Positions 1 through 7,534 are shown, numbered from the stretch's first letter. The stretch: DNA of 11,914 bases from Verrucomicrobiia bacterium (GCA_030042375.1 JASHZU010000403.1:1-11914); one strand, 5' to 3'. Made by a program: numbers and translations. Notes: generated by a model not told the origin, from the sequence alone.

Positions 1-140
1 GAACTCCGCAGCCAATCGGGCGATGGCCGTGCGTGCGGGGTGGACGGATCGGTTTGCGCCGTCGCGTCGAACCGGGCCATCCACCAGCCAAGGCAAAGCA
101 AGACCAGCAGGCAGGGGGTTTTTCGAAGGATAGTTTTCAT
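1..140 (-). CDS. N-terminus of a secreted protein of unknown function (partial)
   Basis: An open frame starts at the ATG read on the minus strand at 140-138 and runs off the window, giving 46 codons. It begins MKTILRKTPCLLVLLCLGWW and looks like a Sec signal peptide: basic residues at 2-7, a hydrophobic core at about 9-20, and a small-residue A-T-A site at about 26-28 just before a Gln. The mature start is polar and rich in Pro, Thr and Ser (QTDPSTPHARPSPDWLRS). Export to the periplasm or beyond is therefore likely. A lipoprotein is less likely, because neither Cys (10, 16) sits in a proper lipobox. No clear Shine-Dalgarno sequence precedes the start. It is divergent from the NRPS operon and shares the 412-bp region between them. 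The body lies outside the window, so no function can be assigned. Confidence 0.6.
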   Translation of the reverse strand, partial: MKTILRKTPCLLVLLCLGWWMARFDATAQTDPSTPHARPSPDWLRS

Positions 141-229
141 AAGCTAATGTGGCTGAATAGCAAAAGCCCAGGCTGATTTGATTAGAGCATTTCCCTCAAT
201 CCTGTCGCGCGCGCCTGCGGCCTTACAGG

Positions 230-331
230 AAGCGGTCTTTTTGACTTTGGGCATTGTTTCGGCTCGGTTACAGGCCGCTGAAGGGCATGCGCCCTCACCA
301 AAACTTCGCCCAAAGCCAAAAATCCTCGCTT
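230..331. repeat. Long imperfect inverted repeat (possible REP/MITE-like hairpin)
   Basis: The 5' arm is 230-252 and the 3' arm 308-331. Aligning one arm with the reverse complement of the other gives about 20 matches over 24 positions with one gap. Shared blocks are AAGCG, TTTTT and CTTTGGGC. Pairing can continue inwards between GTTTCGG (255-261) and CCAAAAC (298-304, with one G-T pair). A small palindrome, GGGCATGCGCCC (283-294), lies inside. The whole could fold into a hairpin of about 100 nt. It may be a dispersed intergenic repeat, a structured RNA or a terminator-like element. Copy number in the genome cannot be seen here. Confidence 0.5.
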
Positions 332-454
332 CGCGTCGCAACATGATTTCCGTCAATGCTCTGGAGCCGATTTTCGCGCCGGGAGAGGAATCGTCAAGGA
401 CATATACATGCGGTTTAGAGGAAATAATGGCCCAAAAGTTAATATGCATGTCCC

Positions 455-483
455 TTGCCAGATAGGTGTTCAAGTATTAAATT
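455..483 (+). promoter_or_regulatory. Candidate sigma70-type promoter for the NRPS operon
   Basis: TTGCCA (455-460, five of six to the -35 consensus) is followed after 17 bases by TAAATT (478-483, four of six to the -10). It lies in an AT-rich stretch about 70 bases before the first NRPS start codon, with the right orientation and spacing. It was found by eye only, and the -10 is weak. Confidence 0.3.
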
Positions 484-552
484 ATAGCATCAATCGAACA
501 GGCTTTAGGAAACTCAGCGTTTTTATTACGGGCTGAAATATAACTACTCAGA

Positions 553-2433
553 ATGCGTTCTTCATCCGGTTGCAGCAATCACACTGGACCATCTTGCGCG
601 AGGTCCGTTTATGAACTGGTGGCGCTTCAGGCCGCTGCCCGGCCGGATGCCACGGCGTTGTCTTATGCCTCCCAGGTTTTAAGTTATAAAGAATTGGATG
701 ACAGGGCCGGCGCCCTGGCGAAGGTGCTTCGCGGGCTGGGAGTTGGTCCAGAAGTAGTTGTTGGCTTGAGCATGCAACGTTCTCCTGCGATGGTGATTGG
801 CGCTTTGGCAATCCTGAAGGCTGGCGGCGCCTACCTGCCACTCGACCCCCTCAATCCTGCTGCCCGGTTGGCACTTTTGGCACAGGATGCGCAAATCTCA
901 GTTTTGGTGACTGGGCAGCGCAACGAAAACAGGCTTCCCGCAGGCCTGTGGCCGACGATCGTCCTGGATGATTACGGCCGAATTATTGATGCGCCGGTTT
1001 ATTCGTGCCCCACCGCCATACAAACAAAGGCTGACCCGAAAGCGCTTGCCTACGTCATTTATACCTCAGGTTCGACCGGCGATCCCAATGGGGTAGAAGT
1101 CACACACGAAAACCTCCTCAACCTTGTCCACTGGCATCAACACGCTTTCGAGGTGACGACCGATGATCGGGCGAGTCAAATTGCCAGTGTCGGCTTTGAT
1201 GCCGCAGTGTGGGAAATCTGGCCCCACCTGGCAACCGGCGGCAGTGTTCACATTCCTGAGGAACAGGTGATACGCGATCCCGAGTTGTTGCGAAATTGGC
1301 TGGTGGCCGAACGTATCACAATCAGTTTCATCCCGACGCCGATGGCGGAACTTCTACTGCGTCTGCCATGGCCAGAGCGGACAGCTTTGCGCGTCATGCT
1401 GACCGGAGCTGATACACTTCACCACTACCCGCCCGCAGGACTGCCATTCCAGTTGATTAATAATTACGGCCCCACAGAATGCACGGTCGTTGCCACGTCG
1501 GGACGCATTCTTCCGGACGATTCAAACGTGCTTCCTCCCATTGGATCGCCCATTGCCAATACGCAGGTTTATATTTTGGACGAATCGGGGCGGCAAGTGC
1601 CTGCGGGAACGGAGGGTGAACTTCATATTGGAGGCGCGGGTGTCGTGAGGGGCTACCGGAATCGTCCCGATTTGACAGCGAAAAGATTTATTCCCGATCC
1701 GTTCGCCGCCCAATCCGGCGGACGGTTGTTCAAGACAGGCGACGTAGCAAGGCTGCTCCCGGATGGTCAATTTGCGTTTGTGAGGCGCATGGACAACCAA
1801 ATTAAAGTGCGTGGTTTCCGCGTCGAACCCAATGAAATTGCGGCGGTGCTCAATCGACATCCTCGCGTCGTGCAAAGCGTGGTGGTGGCGCATCAAGCCG
1901 CGCAGGGTGAAAGACACCTCGTAGGCTATTTGGTGCCCGCGCCGGAGGGCGCGCCGGCGCCAGGTGAGTTGCGCGACTTTCTGCGGGAGCGCCTGCCTGA
2001 TTACATGGTCCCCGATATCTTTGTGAAGCTGGAAAGCCTCCCGCTTTCGACAAACGGAAAGATAAACCGGTCAGCGCTGATTGCGCCGAACGAGGCCAAC
2101 ACGCTGCGGGATCATTCGTTTACTGCGCCGAGGACCGAGGTGGAAAAGACGGTAGCAGGCCTTCTGGGAGGCCTTTTAGGAACGCAACAGGTGGATGTAG
2201 AAGCAAATTTCTTCGAGCTCGGCGGCCATTCGCTTGTTGGAGCGCAGCTCATTGCCCGGATCCGCAGCGCCTTTGGAATAGAGATAAAACTTCGCGTTTT
2301 GTTTGAAGGCCCTACCGTGGCAAAGCTATCGACCGAAATTGAAAGGCTGCGGGCCCTCAAGCCTCAAGGGAAAAATGGCAACCAGGTTCCATGCATGCTG
2401 GAATCTGCCGCCCGGACCTGCGCCGGACACTGA
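553..2433 (+). CDS. NRPS adenylation-carrier (A-T) didomain, predicted leucine-activating
   Basis: 626 aa. The A domain spans roughly 18-515 and should form leucyl-AMP and load it onto its own carrier domain. Core motifs in order: LSYKELDDRA, LKAGGAYLPLDP, YTSGSTGDPNGV (170-181), FDAAVWEIW (215-223), NNYGPTE (303-309), GELHIGGAGVVRGY, KTGD, IKVRGFRVEPNEI, and NGKINR with the catalytic Lys503. The specificity residues D216, A217, W220, F259, L283, G285, N304, V312, V313, K503 spell DAWFLGNVVK, the standard leucine code. The usual Lys of the A3 loop (PKG) is Asn179 here. The carrier domain (about 530-600) has FFELGGHSL with Ser560 as the phosphopantetheine site. There is no condensation or thioesterase domain. 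No clear Shine-Dalgarno precedes the start. The P450 gene follows 6 bp after the stop, the same A-T plus P450 pairing used to beta-hydroxylate carrier-bound amino acids (NovH/NovI, NikP1/NikQ). No MbtH-like gene is present in the window. Confidence 0.95.
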   Translation: MRSSSGCSNHTGPSCARSVYELVALQAAARPDATALSYASQVLSYKELDDRAGALAKVLRGLGVGPEVVVGLSMQRSPAMVIGALAILKAGGAYLPLDPLNPAARLALLAQDAQISVLVTGQRNENRLPAGLWPTIVLDDYGRIIDAPVYSCPTAIQTKADPKALAYVIYTSGSTGDPNGVEVTHENLLNLVHWHQHAFEVTTDDRASQIASVGFDAAVWEIWPHLATGGSVHIPEEQVIRDPELLRNWLVAERITISFIPTPMAELLLRLPWPERTALRVMLTGADTLHHYPPAGLPFQLINNYGPTECTVVATSGRILPDDSNVLPPIGSPIANTQVYILDESGRQVPAGTEGELHIGGAGVVRGYRNRPDLTAKRFIPDPFAAQSGGRLFKTGDVARLLPDGQFAFVRRMDNQIKVRGFRVEPNEIAAVLNRHPRVVQSVVVAHQAAQGERHLVGYLVPAPEGAPAPGELRDFLRERLPDYMVPDIFVKLESLPLSTNGKINRSALIAPNEANTLRDHSFTAPRTEVEKTVAGLLGGLLGTQQVDVEANFFELGGHSLVGAQLIARIRSAFGIEIKLRVLFEGPTVAKLSTEIERLRALKPQGKNGNQVPCMLESAARTCAGH

Positions 2434-2439
2434 TTCAAA

Positions 2440-3726
2440 ATGATTGCAAAGGTACAAGATTCAGGCGGCGCTAACAAGGCGGCTTCGGAATTGAGCCTGT
2501 TTCACCTCCTGAATCCTGATGTGCTGGGCGATCCCTACCCCCTTTACAACCGGCTGCGCACTGAGCATCCCGTTTTCTGGGATCCGTACATGCACGCATG
2601 GGTCGTCACTCGCTATGCAGATGTCGTTCGGGTATTGCGCGACTTTTCAGCAGAGCGCATCCGCACGGCCGAGCAGCTCACGGCCATGGATCTTTCAGAA
2701 CTCAACCCGATGGCCAAAATCATGGTCAAACAGATGTTGTTTATGGATCCTCCGGGGCATAAACGCATCCGCAGCCTCTGCTCGGCAGCCTTCACGCCCC
2801 AGCGGGTGGAGGCCTTGCGATCCCATATCCGGGATATCGTCAAAGACTTGCTCTCCAGGTTTAAGGATGGAGAGCCTGTCGATCTGATTGCCCATCTGGC
2901 CGAACCGCTGCCCTGTATCGTAACGGCCGAAATGTTCGGCGTGCCGGTCGAAGATCATCGCCAATTAAAAGTGTGGTCGCAGGATTTCGCCGAGATGCTC
3001 GGCAATTTTGAGCACGACGCCGATTGCGTGCCGAGAATTCTCAAAAGTACCCAGGACATGACCGCCTACTTTCGCGCGGCGATGCGCAAGGATAACTTGC
3101 GGCCCGATGGTCTCGTCAGTTCATTGGCAAACGCTGAAATCAACGGCGATCGCCTCACGGAGGACGAAGTGATCGCCAATTGTATTATTACGCTGATTGG
3201 CGGACAGGAGACCACGACCAATCTCATTGCCAGCGGGACGCTCACGCTGTTGCGTAATCCGGATCAGCTTGCAAAACTTCGCGGAAATCATTCGCTGATT
3301 CCCCCGGCCATGGAAGAATTGCTTCGTTACGAGAGCCCCGTCCAGCACACCGCGCGCATCGCCCCGGAGAACGTCGTCATCGGCGGCCAACAGATTCGAA
3401 AAGGTCAGGCAGTGATTGCCGTCATGGCCGCAGCCAACCGCGATCCCGAACGTTTCCCGAATCCTGACCGGCTGGACGTTGCCCGCGAAGACAATCGTCA
3501 TGTGGCTTTCGGGTCGGGAGCGCATGTCTGCTTTGGCGGGCCTCTGGCCCGGGTCGAATCCCAGGTTGCCTTCGAAGAAATGCTGACCCAATTCCCGCAT
3601 TGGTCGCTTGAGCCGGTCCCTTTGACCTGGCGAACGAACCTGGGAATTCGGGGCCTGGCTTCATTACAGATTAACTTCTCCAGCACTACGGCCGGAAATG
3701 GCGCTTCCGGAGGCCAACCGGCATGA
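2440..3726 (+). CDS. Cytochrome P450, probably acting on a carrier-bound amino acid
   Basis: 428 aa, the usual size of a soluble bacterial class I P450, with no membrane anchor. The I-helix oxygen-activation motif is GGQETT (254-259). The ExxR pair is E293/R296. The heme loop FGSGAHVCFGG carries the thiolate ligand Cys364. Electrons would come from a ferredoxin and reductase, which are not encoded here. It sits between the leucine A-T gene (6 bp upstream) and the C*-T-TE gene (4-bp ATGA overlap), so it almost certainly tailors the NRPS intermediate. By analogy with NovI, NikQ and the skyllamycin P450, beta-hydroxylation of leucine on the carrier is the leading idea. Hydroxylation elsewhere or acting on the released product are alternatives. 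The P450 assignment is certain; the substrate is inferred. Confidence 0.95.
   Translation: MIAKVQDSGGANKAASELSLFHLLNPDVLGDPYPLYNRLRTEHPVFWDPYMHAWVVTRYADVVRVLRDFSAERIRTAEQLTAMDLSELNPMAKIMVKQMLFMDPPGHKRIRSLCSAAFTPQRVEALRSHIRDIVKDLLSRFKDGEPVDLIAHLAEPLPCIVTAEMFGVPVEDHRQLKVWSQDFAEMLGNFEHDADCVPRILKSTQDMTAYFRAAMRKDNLRPDGLVSSLANAEINGDRLTEDEVIANCIITLIGGQETTTNLIASGTLTLLRNPDQLAKLRGNHSLIPPAMEELLRYESPVQHTARIAPENVVIGGQQIRKGQAVIAVMAAANRDPERFPNPDRLDVAREDNRHVAFGSGAHVCFGGPLARVESQVAFEEMLTQFPHWSLEPVPLTWRTNLGIRGLASLQINFSSTTAGNGASGGQPA
3709..3713 (+). promoter_or_regulatory. Ribosome binding site for the C*-T-TE gene
   Basis: GGAGG, nine bases before the ATG at 3723. It supports that start over the in-frame Met nine codons in. 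Together with the ATGA overlap with the P450 stop, it suggests translational coupling. It is the best Shine-Dalgarno match in the NRPS operon; the other three starts have none that I can see. Confidence 0.6.
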
Positions 3727-6359
3727 CTGCAGGCGGCAACAAATTTATGTCTGATGGGGCGGAGCCGGTTCGTTCAGGCCGGAAATTGCCAAGCAGCCGC
3801 GAAGAGTTATTGGAGGTTGTCCGGAACCAGAATCCCAGGCTGCAAGTCGAAGATGCCTTTGTGGTTCCAGTCTGGTTTGCCCAGCAGAACAAATGGCTCG
3901 AAGATCCTGCCGGCGCACACAGTACGGTATACAATTACCCTCTTCTTCTTAGCATCCGCGGCCCGCTCAACGTCAGCGCCTTGCAGAAAAGCCTGGAAGA
4001 AATCGTGCGCCGCCATGGGGTGTTTCGATCGGTTTTCCGAATCATAGATGGAAACCTGGTTCAAATCGTCCTGCCACCGCAAGCATTCAGTTTGCCGGTA
4101 ATCCACCTGGATGGTTCGCCCGAAGCAAGAGAACTGCAAATGCAAGAGGCCACGCAGAGAGAGGCCATGCTGCCTTTCGATTTGACGCAGGATTCCGTGA
4201 TTCGCTGCAAACTGATCCGTTTGCAGGCGGATAAACATGTTCTACAACTGACAACCCATACTCTCGTTTATGACGACTGGTCCAGTGGAGTCCTAATCCG
4301 TGAATTGTCCGAGATGTATTGTGCATTCGCGGCCGGAACTGTGCCACTCAATCCTCCATTGGTGTTTCGGTTTGGCGATTTTGCGCGATGGTATCACCAT
4401 CGGCTTCAAGGCCCGGAATTCGAGTCGCATCTGGATTATTGGAAGCAACAACTTGATACTGCCGCTACCTTTGACCATCTACCCGCCGACTTTGCGCGAC
4501 CGGCCAGAAATACCTGCGCCGGGGCAACATTGAAAATGGTTTTCCCGGCGGCACAGGCAGATTCACTAAAACGGTTGAGCCGCCAGGAACGAGTGAGCCT
4601 GTACATGGTCTTGCTGGCAGGATTCAAGTGCCTGCTTCACCGCTACTCGGGCCACGAAGAAATCGGAGTGGGCACGTGCGCGGCGAACCGTCCGCTGGAG
4701 GAAGCCGAAGGATTGATCGGCCGCTTCGGCAACTCCATGCTTCTTCGCACCAGTTTATCCGGCAACCCGACGTTTAGCGAATTGCTCAAACGAGTGCGGG
4801 AGGTCGCCCTGAATGCCTGGTCACACCAGGAACTGCCTCTCGGAATGTTATTGCAAACGGTAGACGCAGGCACTAATCGGAACCGAAATTCACCCTTCCG
4901 GGTGATGTTTAACCTGCAGAATGCCCCAAAAGAAAGCTGGCAGCTTCCTGGATTGGCCGTGGATTGGCTGCCATTGGATACAGAAACCTCAAAGCTCGAC
5001 ATGATCGTCTGGTTAAAAAGCGAGCCTGCGCTGGAAATCACCCTGGAATACAGCACGCAGCTGTTTGAATCCGCCAGCATGAAAAAACTTCTCGCGGACT
5101 ATCAAGCCATTCTGGAAACCATGGTTAAGGATCCCAAACAACGGGTTAATGACATCACGATTTCGGCCATGCCTGAGCCTGCTGGCACCCAACCGGTTCG
5201 AATGACAATCCACAGGGCGATTGAGCCCGGGCACAAAGCTGGTGTTGAAACCCGGATGATTGAGTTGTGGAAGAGTGTGTTTGGACGCAAGGCCATCGAT
5301 GTGACCCAAAACTTCTTTGAATTGGGCGGCGATTCGCTGATGGCTACGCGGCTCTTCGCACAGATTAACAAAACCTTCCAATGCTCGCTGCCTTTGACCG
5401 CGCTTCTCGAGGCGCCCACAATAAGACAGCTGGTGCAAATCCTTTGCGATCAGCCCTCTTCATCCTTTCCGCTGGTGTCCATTCAGCGTGGAGGAACACG
5501 CCCGCCGCTGTTTTGTCTGTATGGCAACCATGGCGATATCGACGACTATTTTAATTTGGTGAAAGCGATGGGCGACGACCAGCCTGTTTTCGGCATCCGT
5601 TCGTCCGCGCTCGAGGATTTGTCCCGGCTGCCACAATCCCTGGAAGAAGCGGCGGCGGAAGTTGTGCACTGGATCCGGAAAGCCCAGCCACGGGGCGTTC
5701 CCTCTTTGCTTGGATATTCCTGGGCCGGTCTGCTTGCATTTGAAGTATCGCGACAACTGGCAGAAACCAGCGGAATTCAATGTTTCACTGCCATGGTCGG
5801 AACCGTAGCCCCCATGCGGCCGACGAATTTTGCCTCCCGATTCTCACATTTTGTCCGGTATTTTCCATCGTGGTGCTGGAACCTGGCTGCGGATAACAAA
5901 CATCGCCGGCGGCGTCTGCTGCGCTGGAAAGAAATGATCTGGTCAGCGAAAAGGAGACTAACCGAAGGCCGCCTTCCCGTGGAGGAATTGGTTCCAGCTT
6001 CACCCATTTCGCACCATATGGTTGGCCTCATGGAAAAATATCATCCCCCGGCTGGTTCTAATATCACAATTGATCTGTTTCGCGAACACGATTCGTATCA
6101 GACCCGGCCACATCCCCTGGCTGCATGGCGGACCTGTCATTTGCCCGACGGCGGTTGGCAGCATTGGGTTCACAACCAGCCTCGCATCCATTGGCTAAAA
6201 GGCGACCATTGGTCAATTATCAAACCGCCGTTGGTATCCAGCCTGGCGGAATCCATCCGCTCAGCAATGGACCAGCATTTCAATCTAAACTCTCGCGGCC
6301 GCACAAGACCAATGGGAAGCAATGTTTCATCGAAAGCGGATTGCGCGGTGTGTTTGTAA
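3723..6359 (+). CDS. NRPS protein: degenerate condensation (X-like) domain, carrier domain, thioesterase
   Basis: 878 aa with no adenylation domain. The condensation fold (about 39-470) shows VWFAQQNKWL, RRHGVFRSVF, FGDFARW, IGRFGNSMLLRT, SHQELP and NSPFRVMFNLQNAP. The catalytic motif HHxxxDG is HTLVYDD (179-185): the second His, needed for condensation, is Thr180, and the Gly is Asp185. This resembles the HRxxxDD of glycopeptide X domains, which bind P450s and do not condense. The carrier domain (about 505-575) has FFELGGDSL with Ser538. The type I thioesterase (about 581-850) has GYSWAG with nucleophile Ser666, and GDHWS with His829. The place of the usual Asp, 27 residues after the Ser, is Gly693; Asp809 or Asp790 may serve instead. 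The carrier must be loaded in trans, perhaps by the leucine A-T protein. The protein probably receives or displays the oxidised intermediate and releases it by hydrolysis or transfer. Confidence 0.93.
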   Translation: MTAGGNKFMSDGAEPVRSGRKLPSSREELLEVVRNQNPRLQVEDAFVVPVWFAQQNKWLEDPAGAHSTVYNYPLLLSIRGPLNVSALQKSLEEIVRRHGVFRSVFRIIDGNLVQIVLPPQAFSLPVIHLDGSPEARELQMQEATQREAMLPFDLTQDSVIRCKLIRLQADKHVLQLTTHTLVYDDWSSGVLIRELSEMYCAFAAGTVPLNPPLVFRFGDFARWYHHRLQGPEFESHLDYWKQQLDTAATFDHLPADFARPARNTCAGATLKMVFPAAQADSLKRLSRQERVSLYMVLLAGFKCLLHRYSGHEEIGVGTCAANRPLEEAEGLIGRFGNSMLLRTSLSGNPTFSELLKRVREVALNAWSHQELPLGMLLQTVDAGTNRNRNSPFRVMFNLQNAPKESWQLPGLAVDWLPLDTETSKLDMIVWLKSEPALEITLEYSTQLFESASMKKLLADYQAILETMVKDPKQRVNDITISAMPEPAGTQPVRMTIHRAIEPGHKAGVETRMIELWKSVFGRKAIDVTQNFFELGGDSLMATRLFAQINKTFQCSLPLTALLEAPTIRQLVQILCDQPSSSFPLVSIQRGGTRPPLFCLYGNHGDIDDYFNLVKAMGDDQPVFGIRSSALEDLSRLPQSLEEAAAEVVHWIRKAQPRGVPSLLGYSWAGLLAFEVSRQLAETSGIQCFTAMVGTVAPMRPTNFASRFSHFVRYFPSWCWNLAADNKHRRRRLLRWKEMIWSAKRRLTEGRLPVEELVPASPISHHMVGLMEKYHPPAGSNITIDLFREHDSYQTRPHPLAAWRTCHLPDGGWQHWVHNQPRIHWLKGDHWSIIKPPLVSSLAESIRSAMDQHFNLNSRGRTRPMGSNVSSKADCAVCL

Positions 6360-6373
6360 GCTCTAGTGAACAA

Positions 6374-7153
6374 ATGCCCGCCGTTCAAATCAATTGGCCG
6401 CAACCGCCTGCCGACTGGTCACCGGAGTGGCCTGACCATTGCCATGCTAATGCAAACGCTCATGTTTGGGCCACTTCATTGGCCCCGCCTGCAAATGTTC
6501 TCAAGCCGTTAATTGAGATTCTTGTTCAGCCGGAATTGGACCGGGCCGCCCGATTCTATTTTGAGCGCGACCGAAACCGCTTTGTCGCTGGACGCATATT
6601 CCTCCGCTCGGTTCTGGCTCGTTATCTATGTGCTGATCCGTCACAATTGCAATTCCATTACAGCACAAATGGAAAACCGGCACTGGGTGGGACTTTTGCC
6701 AATGCAAATCTTCATTTTAGCCTGGCTCATTCCGGAGACGTTGGCGTCCTTGCTGTTTCACCAGTCGGTCCAGTCGGCATCGATGTTGAGCGAGTCCGGC
6801 CGATTAACGAGATCGATCAACTGGTTGATAGCGTATTTTCCCAAAATGAAAACCTGACTTTTCGCAAGGTGCCGAAAAATGAGAAGCAGTCCGCATTTTT
6901 TAGGCTTTGGGTGCGAAAGGAAGCATTCCTCAAGGCGACTGGGGAAGGTATCGCTGAATTGCTTAATCAAATCGAAGTTTCTTTCCTGCCGGATGAACCC
7001 GCAAAATTGCTGAATATTCCGGGCCGATTGGGGCAAATCACCGATTGGCAATTGTTCGATTTAGCGCCTGCGTTTGGTTTTGCAGCGGCACTGGCCGGCC
7101 CTGTCGGGATAATTGCCCCTGTCTGTTGGAAATGGACGACATTTTCCATTTGA
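6374..7153 (+). CDS. Sfp-type 4'-phosphopantetheinyl transferase
   Basis: 259 aa from the ATG at 6374. It transfers phosphopantetheine from CoA to the carrier serines, here presumably Ser560 of the A-T protein and Ser538 of the C*-T-TE protein. Motifs: an N-terminal FYFERDRNRFVAGRIFLRS, then FSLAHSGD, then VGIDVERV with metal-binding D137 and E139, then LWVRKEAFLKATGEG with E183 and K187. The spacing matches Sfp (D107, E109, E151, K155). The frame is open back to 6125, but that part overlaps the thioesterase, has no PPTase features and would add 83 residues; the start 14 bp after the previous stop gives a normal family length. No good ribosome binding site is visible, so the start is chosen by length and homology. 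As the last gene of the NRPS operon it makes the pathway self-sufficient in carrier activation. Confidence 0.93.
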   Translation: MPAVQINWPQPPADWSPEWPDHCHANANAHVWATSLAPPANVLKPLIEILVQPELDRAARFYFERDRNRFVAGRIFLRSVLARYLCADPSQLQFHYSTNGKPALGGTFANANLHFSLAHSGDVGVLAVSPVGPVGIDVERVRPINEIDQLVDSVFSQNENLTFRKVPKNEKQSAFFRLWVRKEAFLKATGEGIAELLNQIEVSFLPDEPAKLLNIPGRLGQITDWQLFDLAPAFGFAAALAGPVGIIAPVCWKWTTFSI

Positions 7154-7171
7154 TGTTGGCAGGCTAAAAGC

Positions 7172-7246
<75 letters not shown>

Positions 7247-7261
7247 AAAAAAGCGGAGCAT

Positions 7262-7289
7262 AAAATAAGTCTTTCATCAAAATCGGCAA
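7262..7289 (-). promoter_or_regulatory. Candidate tRNA promoter
   Basis: On the minus strand, TTGCCG (7289-7284) and TATTTT (7267-7262) are 16 bases apart. They are followed by a GC-rich stretch, GCTCCGC, of the kind found at the discriminator of stable-RNA promoters. Transcription would start roughly nine bases before tRNA position 1. Confidence 0.4.
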
Positions 7290-7298
7290 GTCATTTCG

Positions 7299-7385
7299 AA
7301 CCAGCCGGCGTTTCCTTCGACCGAACTCAAGCCCGGCCAGACGTTCCACAATAATATTATCTACAAATTCAGCGTGGAAAAATAA
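7299..7385 (+). pseudogene. galM: C-terminal remnant of an aldose 1-epimerase (galactose mutarotase)
   Basis: In one plus frame, 28 codons followed by TAA read NQPAFPSTELKPGQTF then HNNIIYKFSVEK. This matches the conserved tail of aldose 1-epimerases, where a run like N-x-P-x-FPST-x-L-KPG-x-T-Y is followed by a beta-strand ending in YxFS. The frame meets a stop at 7266-7268, and the residues before Asn no longer look like the family (normally xTQHxPDSP), so only the tail is left. It is too short to function. The rest of the gene should lie to the left, where the tRNA and NRPS operon now stand. The family call is made from memory of the motif. Confidence 0.6.
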
Positions 7386-7419
7386 GCTGTTCCGCGCGGC
7401 CCAAGCGTGTCAAAAGCAC

Positions 7420-7448
7420 TTGAAAATTCCCTGGCTTACATTTATATA
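7420..7448 (+). promoter_or_regulatory. Candidate promoter of the sucA operon
   Basis: TTGAAA (7420-7425) is followed after 17 bases by TATATA (7443-7448), with overlapping alternatives TATATT and TATTAT just downstream. The predicted start of transcription near 7455 would leave a leader of about 120 bases. It is the best-spaced match between the tRNA and sucA. Confidence 0.45.
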
Positions 7449-7534
7449 TTATGCGGAGCGGATGGGCGCAGGATTGTTCTAAAAAACATCAAGGGGCAAA
7501 TCAAAGCACCTGAAGTCGCTTCATCGTCGTCTCC

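Larger units (their letters stand above)
141..552. other. Divergent intergenic region with an inverted repeat and a candidate promoter
   Basis: These 412 bases separate the minus-strand secreted-protein start from the plus-strand NRPS operon. Two overlapping open frames cross it (178-465 plus, 144-473 minus). Neither shows a recognisable domain or ribosome binding site, and both run through the inverted repeat at 230-331, so I do not call them genes. The left part is GC-rich and repeat-like. The part from about 420 to 552 is AT-rich and more like a promoter and leader. Confidence 0.6.

Noticed and set aside
178..465. 95-aa plus-strand and overlapping 109-aa minus-strand open frames in the intergenic region
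   Set aside because: Both cross the inverted repeat, neither has a ribosome binding site or recognisable domain, and their low-complexity composition looks like translated repeat sequence.
6125..6373. Upstream extension of the phosphopantetheinyl transferase by 83 codons
   Set aside because: This part overlaps the thioesterase coding region in another frame and has no PPTase features. The 259-aa form from 6374 already contains the full family N-terminus.
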